Below, one piece after another: positions 14,199-21,806 of a DNA stretch of 26,723 nucleotides (positions are counted from its first letter, which is position 1; the number at the start of each line of letters is the position of its first letter). Origin of the DNA: an uncultured Streptococcus sp. (GTDB lineage: Bacteria > Bacillota > Bacilli > Lactobacillales > Streptococcaceae); contig NZ_CALHWC010000057.1 of assembly GCF_938036805.1 (NCBI RefSeq), forward strand, positions 1-26,723. Reading direction: 5' to 3'. Both the position numbers and the translations under genes were made by a program. Under the pieces are notes generated by a model. The model had not been told where the DNA came from and did no database searches. It was given only the letters and a program-made list of their open reading frames with translations.

Positions 14199-15638
14199 AT
14201 GAATAGATCTATGATTCGCTTCCTCCTCTCCAAACTCCTGCTAATCGAAGCAGCCCTCTTGTTGGTTCCAACAATCGTTGCCCTCATCTACCGTGAAGAT
14301 CTTGAGGTCTTCCTTTCTATCGGCGCAACAATGTCCATTTTAGTGATTTTAGGTGGATTAGGTTCAGCCTTTAAGCCCAAGGATGTCCATATTTACACCA
14401 AGGAAGGGGTTCTGATTGTTGCCCTTTGCTGGATTCTCTGGTCCTTCTTTGGCGCTCTGCCTTTTGTCTTTTCTGGTCAGATTCCTAATCTGATTGATGC
14501 TTTCTTTGAAGTCAGCTCTGGTTTTACCACTACTGGTGCTACGATCTTAAACGATGTATCTGTCCTTTCCCATTCCCTCCTCTTTTGGCGTAGTTTTACC
14601 CACTTGATTGGAGGAATGGGGGTGCTGGTCTTTGCCTTAGCTATCATGGATAATGCTAAAAATGGCCACTTAGAGGTCATGAAAGCAGAAGTTCCTGGAC
14701 CAGTCTTTGGTAAGGTTGTGTCGAAATTGAGAAACACCGCCCAGATTCTTTATATTATCTATCTAGCGCTCTTTGCCCTTTTTGCCTTTCTTTATTTCCT
14801 CGCCGGCATGCCACTCTTTGATAGTATCGTCATCGCAATGGGAACGGCTGGTACAGGAGGCTTCACTGTCTTTAACGACGGAATTGCCCACTACAATAGT
14901 TCTCTAATCACCTACCTTGTCAGCTTCGGCGTTCTGACCTTTGGGGTAAACTTCAATCTCTACTATTATCTCTTGATTCGAAGATTTAAAGCCTGTTTTC
15001 ATGACGAGGAGTTGAAAGGCTATCTCTGGATTGTCCTCACTGCCACTATTTTGATTAGCTTCAATGTTCTCCATATTTACGGGGAATTTGCTAAAAGCTT
15101 AGAAATTTCATTTTTCCAAGTCTCCAATATCATTACTACGACAGGATTCGGCTATGGAGATACCGTACAGTGGCCCCTCTTCTCACAAGTCATTCTGCTG
15201 CTGCTCATGTGTCTAGGAGGTTCTGCTGGCTCCACCGCTGGCGGTTTCAAAGTGATCCGTGCCATTATAATCGGTCGCATCGCTAAAAACCAAATCCTTT
15301 CCACGCTTTCGCCAAACCGCGTTCTAACCATGCATATCAACGGCGCTGTTTTGGATAAAGATACCCAACACAAGGTTCTCAAATATTTGGCTGTTTATAT
15401 TTTGATTATCGCAGCTTTGATTTTTATCATCAGTCTGGACAATAACAATCTAATGACTGTTACCAGTACTGTCATCAGCTGTTTCAATAATATCGGACCA
15501 ATGATCGGAACCACCGAGACCTTCTCTATCTATAGCCCATTTTCTAAATTCCTCCTCTCCCTTGCCATGATTGCAGGACGTTTAGAAATCTATCCAATCC
15601 TGCTTCTATTCCTACCAAGAACTTGGTCTAACAGATAG
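14199..15638 (+). CDS. trkH: Potassium uptake channel subunit TrkH
   Basis: A 479-residue integral membrane protein with four M1-P-M2 repeats. Selectivity-filter loops are recognisable: SSGFTTTGATILND (about residue 105), GTAGTGGFTVFND (about 215), NIITTTGFGYGD (about 310) and SCFNNIGPMIG (about 425). A GSAGSTAGGFKVIR stretch near 340 is typical of the TrkH/KtrB intramembrane gate region. It forms the K+ pathway; TrkA supplies gating. The ATG at 14199 follows GAGAGG at the end of trkA. A long hairpin 55 bases past the stop probably ends the transcript. Confidence 0.94.
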   Translation: MNRSMIRFLLSKLLLIEAALLLVPTIVALIYREDLEVFLSIGATMSILVILGGLGSAFKPKDVHIYTKEGVLIVALCWILWSFFGALPFVFSGQIPNLIDAFFEVSSGFTTTGATILNDVSVLSHSLLFWRSFTHLIGGMGVLVFALAIMDNAKNGHLEVMKAEVPGPVFGKVVSKLRNTAQILYIIYLALFALFAFLYFLAGMPLFDSIVIAMGTAGTGGFTVFNDGIAHYNSSLITYLVSFGVLTFGVNFNLYYYLLIRRFKACFHDEELKGYLWIVLTATILISFNVLHIYGEFAKSLEISFFQVSNIITTTGFGYGDTVQWPLFSQVILLLLMCLGGSAGSTAGGFKVIRAIIIGRIAKNQILSTLSPNRVLTMHINGAVLDKDTQHKVLKYLAVYILIIAALIFIISLDNNNLMTVTSTVISCFNNIGPMIGTTETFSIYSPFSKFLLSLAMIAGRLEIYPILLLFLPRTWSNR

Positions 15639-15692
15639 CAGGAAAATAGCTATAATATAATACTTAGATTTATCATCGAGTTCAAAAATAAA

Positions 15693-15745
15693 GCTCTATA
15701 ATTTCTGTAGTGAGTAAAACTACTGTAGGAATTATAGAGCCTATT
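15693..15745 (+). terminator. Terminator of trkA-trkH
   Basis: GCTCTATAATT (15693-15703) pairs perfectly with AATTATAGAGC (15730-15740), with a partly paired interior (TAGT/ACTA), followed by CTATTTTG. The long, imperfectly inverted interior could also mark a small repeat element. Confidence 0.7.
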
Positions 15746-15774
15746 TTGTTATCCTGAATATATAATATACAAAT

Positions 15775-15871
15775 CATATCATTTACTTAATACATGATTT
15801 CGATAATTTTTTCATTAATTTATTTTTCCATGTTATCCTCCGATTTGGCTTGCTACCGATTTCCTTTTCAC
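15775..15871 (-). pseudogene. Fossil toxin-end / yezG-start junction
   Basis: On the minus strand 15871-15833 encodes a 12-residue toxin tail (VKRKSVASQIGG and stop), resembling the end of the neighbouring toxin (SKSVTKLIKNQIGG). The ATG at 15831 then opens MEK*INEKIIEIMY*VNDM, aligned residue for residue with the start of the intact YezG protein (MEQQINEKMTEIIYKVNDM) but with two stop codons. The GGAGGATAA ribosome-binding/stop overlap is preserved. Similarity ends near 15775. This is the decayed remnant of another toxin-immunity cassette. Confidence 0.8.
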
Positions 15872-15885
15872 GCTTCATTATGGTT

Positions 15886-15901
15886 CTAGTATGCCACAAA
15901 C
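15886..15901 (-). repeat. Cassette border motif, downstream copy
   Basis: The minus strand reads GTTTGTGGCATACTAG. It matches 15 of 16 bases with the motif at 18332-18347. Each copy lies 23-31 bases past a terminator and directly before a truncated toxin frame. It looks like a conserved border, or the -10 part of a promoter, inherited with each cassette. Confidence 0.6.
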
Positions 15902-15924
15902 AATATATAAGGTTTGATTAAACC

Positions 15925-15954
15925 ATAAAAGACCACCTTAAGGTGGTCTTTTAT
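15925..15954 (-). terminator. Terminator of the endonuclease-YezG cassette
   Basis: A perfect 30-bp palindrome (ATAAAAGACCACCTT and its complement) starting 9 bases past the stop of the YezG gene, with a T-rich outgoing strand. The rest of the 325-bp stretch 15639-15963 holds the trkH terminator, the fossil junction and the border motif. Confidence 0.85.
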
Positions 15955-15963
15955 CCAAGAAAA

Positions 15964-16449
15964 CTATTTGCCATTATGTTCCTGCTGAAAGGCTTCCATG
16001 GCCTTGAACTTCTCAAGTTCTTTTTCACTAGACGGTTGCTTACCTAGATATTTATATTCAAAGAAATCTACTCGAGAACTTGGTCCAAATTCACTTTCAT
16101 TCCATGGTGCATAGTCAAAATCCAAAGAAACTTTATTATTTCCATCCACTTTGATTGTAAAGGCAGACCACTCTGCCAGACCGTGCTCGATGAATATCTT
16201 CTTCATATCTTCACCTAAAGCAAAAAGATTTATGTATTCTATTCTGAATTCTGTCTTAGGGATCCCAAATAAAGATGGAATATCCATGTAATAATGATAT
16301 TCTCCTTTATATTTAAAGAAAAATATGACGCCTCCACTAAGCGTTTTATCCACTTCAAAGTTGATATAAAGATCTTCCCATTCAACCGGAATCATATCAT
16401 TCACTTTATATATAATCTCTGTCATTTTCTCATTAATTTGTTGTTCCAT
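15964..16449 (-). CDS. YezG-family immunity protein (DUF600)
   Basis: A 161-residue, acidic cytosolic protein resembling the YezG/DUF600 family, known as antitoxin of the LXG DNase YeeF in Bacillus. Visible features are a short N-terminal helix (INEKMTEIIYKVNDMIP), a beta-rich core (GGVIFFFKYKGEYHYYMDIP) and a typical C-terminal WNESEFGPSSRVDFFEYKYLG. The ribosome-binding site GGAGG lies in the last codons of the upstream toxin (GGA GGA TAA), two bases before this ATG, so immunity is translationally tied to the toxin. The toxin in front has lost its LXG domain, so today this may act as an orphan immunity gene against related LXG endonucleases. It is intact, in contrast to the decayed copy at 15775. 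Confidence 0.85.
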   Translation of the reverse strand: MEQQINEKMTEIIYKVNDMIPVEWEDLYINFEVDKTLSGGVIFFFKYKGEYHYYMDIPSLFGIPKTEFRIEYINLFALGEDMKKIFIEHGLAEWSAFTIKVDGNNKVSLDFDYAPWNESEFGPSSRVDFFEYKYLGKQPSSEKELEKFKAMEAFQQEHNGK

Positions 16450-16963
16450 TTTATCCTCCGATTTGATTCTTTATAAGTTTAGTCACTGATTTACTTCCTT
16501 CAATTTGATACTCTACAAAGAAACTATCCGGTCTCAGTGACTTACCTGAATAGACTGGCTGGATGTCCACTGTGACTTTTCTAGGTGGCACTTCCTTAAG
16601 TGCATTCGCCCATTCTTGTTCCATATTGTACCAGGCTCCACCAGAACGATTGATTTCACGGTTCATTGCAATGACATTGTCCAAGTCTCCAGGTCCGTTG
16701 AACTGAGTTCCAATCAAGTGTCCACCATCATCCAGACCTTCCCAAAGCTCGGCTTCCGTAATCCGATACTCACGACCAGCCACACGTTGACTATAGGCAT
16801 TCCGCTTCCCTTTCTTGAGAACCAAATCATCCACTTCAACACGAGAAATACGGCCAAACTCGTCTGTCGTATAGCGGTAACCACTCTCTGTCACATACTG
16901 AACGTTTGGCAAGAGTTCTTTACGACCATTGACTCCTTTAGTGAAGTGCTCGCCATATTCAAC

Positions 16964-17269
16964 CTCTTTAACAGTTTTACTAGTGTTCTCAGCGGTTTCT
17001 TCCAGACCTTTAGCTACATCATCGCCATGCTTAGCTAACTGCTCACTAGCTTCCTTGCTGAATTCCTTGCCAACTTTCTTACCAGCTTGTTCTGCAGCCT
17101 CTTTCGCACCTTTAGCTACATCATCGCCATGCTTAGCCAACTGCTCACTGGCTTCTTTGCTGAACTCTTGACGAGCTTTCTTGCCTGCTTGCTCTGCAGC
17201 CTCTTTCGCACTTTTAGCTACATCATCACTATGCTTAGCTAACTGCTCACTAGCTTCCTTGCTGAATTC
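16964..17269 (-). repeat. Three tandem 102-bp units (34-residue linker repeats)
   Basis: Units occupy 17269-17168, 17167-17066 and 17065-16964. Each encodes a 34-residue helical segment beginning EFSKEASEQLAKH(S/G)DDVAK; the last 15 residues of unit 3 diverge. The intact toxin has a single, shorter version (EFSRETSEQLAKHSDDVLKG). The units sit between the conserved middle region and the nuclease. Confidence 0.85.
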
Positions 17270-17458
17270 TCGACTAACCTTCCGACCGCTCTGCTCGCTT
17301 GCCTCGCCATAGAGTTTCTGGCGTATACGCTGAAACTCCGCACTCTCACCCGTACTCTGGTAAAGTCGAGCGGTATGCTTGCCAATGTCATCTCCATAGC
17401 GGAAATCATCCAACCCCGCAAAGGAGAACTTCTTGTAACTCAAGTCATCCCATAGATT

Positions 17459-18218
17459 CCCCAAACGACTTCTAAAGAAGTCCTTGGTCGCACCATAGCT
17501 CTCCCGTGCTAGTGTACTCAGATAGTTGTCAGACAACATCGTACGAGCTTGTTTTATATAAGATAGACCCTTTTCAATTTTGGGCACCTGTGACAATCGG
17601 CTTACCAGCTTGCTCTTGCCGGCTATCTTGGCTAACTTAGCAGGACCAATAAATGAAACGATTTCACTGATGATTTCTCCCGCAGCCTGTCCACTTTCGT
17701 AACCCGAAAACTGTCCAGCTAGTTCGATTTTATCACGAATCGGTTGCTGTTTCAAATCTTTGGCATGACGGGCATCATGTAGAATCGACCCCATGAGACT
17801 GCCATCGCGAGTACTGTCGTCTAAGGCATTAATCAAATCATTCACTTCTGGAATCATTGTGACTAAGCCATAAGCAGTCCCAAGAGTATTTAGTAAGACT
17901 TCACCAAGAGCATTCTTCCCACCTTCTAGATCATCCTTCATCCACTGCGGAGTTTCTTTCCCCATGAGAGAATTATAACCAAACGTCAGACCCTCGTGGG
18001 TGTATTGGGCAAGATCAACACCAAATTCTACAGCTCCAAACGTTGCATCACCTAAAATGCCAAAGGCTGCATCCCCAAAACCTTTGATGTAGGCCCAGTT
18101 CGGATCATCCTTCATCCATTCAGTCATTCCGTCTAAACTATCAGAGAGGCCCTTACGCCAATCTCGCAACGTGGCCTGAATTGGATGGTGAAGACGCCAA
18201 TCTTTTTCTATCCTCTCC
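17459..18218 (-). repeat. Long direct repeat, copy A (orphan module)
   Basis: 760 bp aligned without gaps to 20301-21060 (offset 2842) with four mismatches, at 17495, 17516, 18194 and 18203. Bases 17517-18193 are identical (677 bp). Similarity continues more weakly toward 17240, and after a 15-bp length difference to about 18260. Confidence 0.95.
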
Positions 18219-18331
18219 AATTCCTTGGCTTTTTGTGCCTCTAGCTCGGCTTTCTGGAAGCTCTCACGAAAGGCATGATAGCTTCGTGATACTTCAGCTA
18301 GGTTGTCACCAAATTTGCTGGCTCTACAATC

Positions 18332-18347
18332 CTAGTATACCACAAAC
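18332..18347 (-). repeat. Cassette border motif, upstream copy
   Basis: The minus strand reads GTTTGTGGTATACTAG; see 15886-15901 for the second copy. Here TATACT preceded by TGG forms an extended -10 without a good -35, so the orphan module might be weakly transcribed from this point. Confidence 0.6.
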
Positions 18348-18372
18348 GACCATATCGCCAGTCACCATCAGC

Positions 18373-18398
18373 TGAAAAAACCACCTCAAGGGTGGTTA
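18373..18398 (-). terminator. Terminator behind the immunity genes of the intact toxin
   Basis: Minus-strand AACCACC (18397-18391) pairs with GGTGGTT (18385-18379) over a 5-base loop and runs into TTTT. It ends the operon just before the border motif. Confidence 0.85.
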
Positions 18399-18405
18399 CA
18401 TATTA

Positions 18406-18546
18406 TCAATCGTACATTACTCCGCCTGTGAGTTGGTACATGAGGTAAATGTGCTCCAAGACTTTTACCTTATCCATATGATCCACATCTTTTACGCCTC
18501 CCAAGGTTAGTAAAGGGACAAAACCGAAAGTTAAGACTTTGTTGTA
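18406..18546 (-). pseudogene. C-terminal remnant of a Tdi1/GAD-like immunity protein
   Basis: Forty-six codons directly follow, in the same frame, the TAA of the preceding immunity gene and end at TGA (18408-18406). The translation contains FGFVPLLTLGG and KVKVLEHIYLM, which resemble the C-terminal domain of T6SS_Tdi1/DUF1851-type immunity proteins (pattern GFvPaLaLGG ... kVk..eHl). No start or N-terminal domain is left. It looks like the tail of an immunity gene whose front was replaced by recombination with the Imm6-like gene. Confidence 0.65.
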
Positions 18547-19023
18547 TTATACCAGTTCCAATTTTCCTAGTTCTTTCAAAGCATCAACTTTTGAAGGTGA
18601 TGAGTCACTTTGCACAAAATTTTTCACTTCCTCAACATGATTATAAAAATCTATATTAATTTCTTTTAAGTTTTCAATAAATAATTCTATTAAATTTGAA
18701 TCAATATTTTCCAAAGGTGAAGGAAGTTGCTTCTGATTATCAAACAAGTAAGCTTCTTTAGCCGTTGAGCCAACTGCATAGCTAATATTATCCCAGGATG
18801 GAACGTTAGTTTCATCCTCATCTAATTGCATATAGATAAAAATTCCATTAAAATCTGTCCCATCATCCAATAAAGTATAGAGTTCTTTCCCTGTTTTATT
18901 TTTGTTTTCCAAAAAACTCCAGCAATCATCCAAAGCGGCTCGAATTTGAGGCTTGTATTGCGTTTTCATCTGACTAAGAATAGCCTCTGAATAAATTAAC
19001 ATGAAATACAAATTTTTTCCCAT
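18547..19023 (-). CDS. Second Imm6-like immunity protein
   Basis: A 158-residue acidic, helical cytosolic protein. It shares an ordered skeleton with its neighbour at 19028: LY.LLD, GIFIYMQLDED, W.NI.YAV, LPSPLENID and FIENLKEI here, against LYSRLEN, ILTYFELDKD, WGCIANFLALVSY, LPETIESVD and FITYKKL there. The pattern resembles the Imm6 immunity family of polymorphic-toxin loci. The ATG at 19023 lies 4 bases past the stop of the first immunity gene and is preferred over a TTG at 19044; coupled translation is likely. It may protect against the deaminase toxin, or may be a retained immunity against a related toxin. The in-frame Tdi1-like tail follows its stop codon. Confidence 0.7.
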   Translation of the reverse strand: MGKNLYFMLIYSEAILSQMKTQYKPQIRAALDDCWSFLENKNKTGKELYTLLDDGTDFNGIFIYMQLDEDETNVPSWDNISYAVGSTAKEAYLFDNQKQLPSPLENIDSNLIELFIENLKEINIDFYNHVEEVKNFVQSDSSPSKVDALKELGKLELV

Positions 19024-19027
19024 ATTC

Positions 19028-19516
19028 TCAATTATAATCTTCAAATAGAAACTTAAAATAGTAAGTAACTAATTTGTCTTTTAAGTACTCTTCATTCTGA
19101 AATGAGGCATCCAAACTTGATAATTCTTCATATGTTTTTACTAATTTTTTATAAGTAATAAAGTAATCTTTAAGTGTTTCTTCATCGACACTTTCAATGG
19201 TCTCAGGCAAATATTTTTCTCCCGTAACGTTATAAGAAAAATAACTAACAAGTGCCAAGAAATTTGCAATACAACCCCATACAGATGGATCTGTATCCTT
19301 ATCTAGTTCAAAATAAGTTAAAATATCTTCTTCATCTATGTTTTCTAATCTACTATAGAGTAAATCTGGATCCGACTCTGTGATATTGTTTATAGATCCA
19401 CTCGTTAGTTCTAATGTTTTATTCACATATTCTTTATAATCCAAATTTTTTATATATTTTTTTAAAGGTTCTGTTAGTCTCTGCATAAAACATAAGAGAT
19501 TAATATTCAATTCCAT
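19028..19516 (-). CDS. First Imm6-like immunity protein
   Basis: A 162-residue acidic, helix-rich cytosolic protein, first gene behind the intact toxin and therefore the likeliest cognate immunity. It contains FELDKDTDPSVWGCIANFLALVSY and GEKYLPETIESVDE, which fit the Imm6-type pattern. The frame opens further upstream, but ATG at 19516 (MELNINLLCF) is chosen because AAAGGAAG lies before it and it clears the toxin stop (13 bases between). AT-rich relative to the toxin core, as often seen for exchangeable immunity genes. Confidence 0.72.
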   Translation of the reverse strand: MELNINLLCFMQRLTEPLKKYIKNLDYKEYVNKTLELTSGSINNITESDPDLLYSRLENIDEEDILTYFELDKDTDPSVWGCIANFLALVSYFSYNVTGEKYLPETIESVDEETLKDYFITYKKLVKTYEELSSLDASFQNEEYLKDKLVTYYFKFLFEDYN

Positions 19517-19529
19517 TCCTGCTTCCTTT

Positions 19530-21806
19530 CTAATTTTTAACATATTTACCATTCTCAACTATAAATTGTAAGCGTCCATTTACTTTCACTCCTTCAACCA
19601 CTTCTGAAGTTACCTCGATTCTAAGTTTCGGAAACATTTCACTCAATTGTTTAATAACTCCAGAAGGTTTGGCTGGGTTCCCAAGTCCACTTAAACAAGT
19701 TGGGCAGACACCTTTTGGATTTGATTGGTGGATTTTAAATGTTCCAGTAACATTTTCAGCTTCTAATCCTACTTCTTTTATAGCGTTAATAAAATCGTTT
19801 GCAACATTTTCCTCAGCATGCCGAGTAGCTGAAGAAATCTTTCCTGAACTTCTTATTTCTCTATCCGGAAACGCATCATCTAAGTCTGGCAAACCAGCCT
19901 CCTTACGAACCTTAGGTGAACCACCTTCAAATACTTTTCCTTCAAGACCTGGAACATCTGTTTTCCCAACTGCAATCGTGTCTGTTTCAGGGACATTCCA
20001 TTTCTCTCTCAACTTGCCTAATTCATTACTGCCCCAGTCAGAATCATCAAATCCTTTCAATACATCATCGCTATGCTTGGCCAACTGCTCGCTTGTTTCT
20101 CTGCTGAACTCTCGGCCGACCTTCCGGCCGCTCTGCTCGCTTGCATCGCCATAAAGATCCCGAAGTATACTCTGATACTCCGCACTCTCACCCGTACTCT
20201 GGTAAAATCGAGCGGTATGCTTGCCAATGTCCTCTCCATAACGGAAGTCATCCAACCCCACAGGGGAGAGCTTCTTACGGCTAAAGTCATCCCAAAGATT
20301 CCCCAAACGACTTCTAAAGAAGTCCTTGGTCGCACCGTAGCTCTCCCGTGCTAGTGTGCTCAGATAGTTGTCAGACAACATCGTACGAGCTTGTTTTATA
20401 TAAGATAGACCCTTTTCAATTTTGGGCACCTGTGACAATCGGCTTACCAGCTTGCTCTTGCCGGCTATCTTGGCTAACTTAGCAGGACCAATAAATGAAA
20501 CGATTTCACTGATGATTTCTCCCGCAGCCTGTCCACTTTCGTAACCCGAAAACTGTCCAGCTAGTTCGATTTTATCACGAATCGGTTGCTGTTTCAAATC
20601 TTTGGCATGACGGGCATCATGTAGAATCGACCCCATGAGACTGCCATCGCGAGTACTGTCGTCTAAGGCATTAATCAAATCATTCACTTCTGGAATCATT
20701 GTGACTAAGCCATAAGCAGTCCCAAGAGTATTTAGTAAGACTTCACCAAGAGCATTCTTCCCACCTTCTAGATCATCCTTCATCCACTGCGGAGTTTCTT
20801 TCCCCATGAGAGAATTATAACCAAACGTCAGACCCTCGTGGGTGTATTGGGCAAGATCAACACCAAATTCTACAGCTCCAAACGTTGCATCACCTAAAAT
20901 GCCAAAGGCTGCATCCCCAAAACCTTTGATGTAGGCCCAGTTCGGATCATCCTTCATCCATTCAGTCATTCCGTCTAAACTATCAGAGAGGCCCTTACGC
21001 CAATCTCGCAACGTGGCCTGAATTGGATGGTGAAGGCGCCAATCCTTTTCTATCCTCTCCTTTTCCTTGTCTTCCAATTCCTTGGCTTTTTGTGCCTCTA
21101 GCTCGGCTTTCTGGACACTCTCATCTATCTGATCATCTATCTCCTTGACCTTATCCGCCATGGGGGAAAGATTGTTCACTACTTGGCTGATAATAGGATC
21201 GCTATAGTCTAGCTCATTTGTCTGCTGCAGTTGACCCAGCAATTCTTGCAGATATTGGAGACTAGTCTCCGTTGCCAATGCGGTGCCTTGGCCATCCCAG
21301 GTTGAGACTTTTTCTATCGTAGTCGTTATCACTTCCTTAGCATTCGAGAGATTACCTCCAAAATACTCATAGTTCCGAGCATCACTGGTTACAGAGATCA
21401 AATCACTGACACTATCTGTCGCGCTATTGATTGTTTTCCGAATTTGGTCAATCTCACCTTTTAGCGTATCAAAATAGTCTCCTGTAGTCTTCAAAATACC
21501 TTGATTCAGTACAGCAGTACTTGACTTCTCACCAGTCGCTGATTGAAAGCTCTCCACTTCCTTAGCAAAGTCACTTTGCAGACTGTATAGAAGATCCTTT
21601 AGCTGCATTAGCAACATATTATGCGAACTATTAATCTCGCCTGCGATTGCTTGCCCCACATTACCATACATGGAATTAGAAGTGATCACAGAATTATAAG
21701 AGCTTTTAGCAGCTTCTAAACTACTAATTATTTTTTTAGATTGCGATTGGATTTCCTTAAAAACATCGTATAGTTCTGCTATATCAACATGAAATTCATC
21801 ACTCAT
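19530..21806 (-). CDS. LXG polymorphic toxin with deaminase-like C-terminus (T7SS substrate)
   Basis: A 758-residue protein without a signal peptide. The first roughly 235 residues are an LXG domain: helical, starting VDIAELYDVFKEIQ, with the middle stretch GDYFDTLKGEIDQIRKTI. LXG directs export by the type VII (Esx/YukB-type) system. A charged linker (ELEAQKAKELEDKEKERIEKDW) and a conserved middle region with Gly/Ala-rich hydrophobic stretches (about 270-510) follow. The C-terminal toxin carries HAEENVANDF (His663, Glu665) and VCPTC (Cys701, Cys704), the HxE and CxxC zinc signature of cytidine-deaminase-fold toxins, with flanks typical of LXG deaminases (DVPGLEGKVFEGGSP, TFKIHQSNP). The predicted role is killing competitors by deaminating nucleic acid or nucleotides. 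The ATG overlaps the preceding gene by 8 bases. Immunity genes follow. The exact deaminase subfamily and substrate are not resolved. Confidence 0.88.
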   Translation of the reverse strand: MSDEFHVDIAELYDVFKEIQSQSKKIISSLEAAKSSYNSVITSNSMYGNVGQAIAGEINSSHNMLLMQLKDLLYSLQSDFAKEVESFQSATGEKSSTAVLNQGILKTTGDYFDTLKGEIDQIRKTINSATDSVSDLISVTSDARNYEYFGGNLSNAKEVITTTIEKVSTWDGQGTALATETSLQYLQELLGQLQQTNELDYSDPIISQVVNNLSPMADKVKEIDDQIDESVQKAELEAQKAKELEDKEKERIEKDWRLHHPIQATLRDWRKGLSDSLDGMTEWMKDDPNWAYIKGFGDAAFGILGDATFGAVEFGVDLAQYTHEGLTFGYNSLMGKETPQWMKDDLEGGKNALGEVLLNTLGTAYGLVTMIPEVNDLINALDDSTRDGSLMGSILHDARHAKDLKQQPIRDKIELAGQFSGYESGQAAGEIISEIVSFIGPAKLAKIAGKSKLVSRLSQVPKIEKGLSYIKQARTMLSDNYLSTLARESYGATKDFFRSRLGNLWDDFSRKKLSPVGLDDFRYGEDIGKHTARFYQSTGESAEYQSILRDLYGDASEQSGRKVGREFSRETSEQLAKHSDDVLKGFDDSDWGSNELGKLREKWNVPETDTIAVGKTDVPGLEGKVFEGGSPKVRKEAGLPDLDDAFPDREIRSSGKISSATRHAEENVANDFINAIKEVGLEAENVTGTFKIHQSNPKGVCPTCLSGLGNPAKPSGVIKQLSEMFPKLRIEVTSEVVEGVKVNGRLQFIVENGKYVKN
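20301..21060 (-). repeat. Long direct repeat, copy B (intact toxin)
   Basis: Partner of 17459-18218 (offset 2842, no gaps, four mismatches in 760 bp). It covers the middle region of the intact toxin, between linker and variable C-terminus. Confidence 0.95.

Larger units (their letters stand above)
16451..18331 (-). pseudogene. LXG toxin gene lacking its 5' half: orphan endonuclease module
   Basis: A frame of 626 codons opens behind a stop at 18334-18332 and has no LXG domain. It begins in the linker that follows LXG (SKFGDNLAEVSRSYHAF, then QKAELEAQKAKELERIEKDW), continues through the same middle region as the intact toxin (identical over about 225 residues), then three 34-residue repeats and a C-terminal nuclease. 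The C-terminus (YTTDEFGRISRVEVDDLVLKK, then DDGGHLIGTQFNGPGDLDN with the catalytic-type His near base 16720) matches the DNA/RNA non-specific endonuclease family (Endonuclea_NS_2). The only early start is a TTG at 18220 with a poorly placed ribosome-binding site; the first in-frame ATG comes later, inside the shared region. Without LXG it could not enter the T7SS. It is best read as a silent cassette able to replace the end of the intact gene by recombination. A minor alternative is a separately translated cytosolic protein. Confidence 0.82.

Noticed and set aside
15693..15740. The inverted repeat behind trkH as the end of an insertion sequence
   Set aside because: No transposase remnant or second end is visible; position and following T-rich sequence fit a terminator.
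16451..18220. The 589-codon frame as an ordinary, complete toxin gene
   Set aside because: It would need a TTG start with a poorly placed ribosome-binding site, begins in the middle of a linker, and lacks the LXG export domain. Treated as a truncated cassette.
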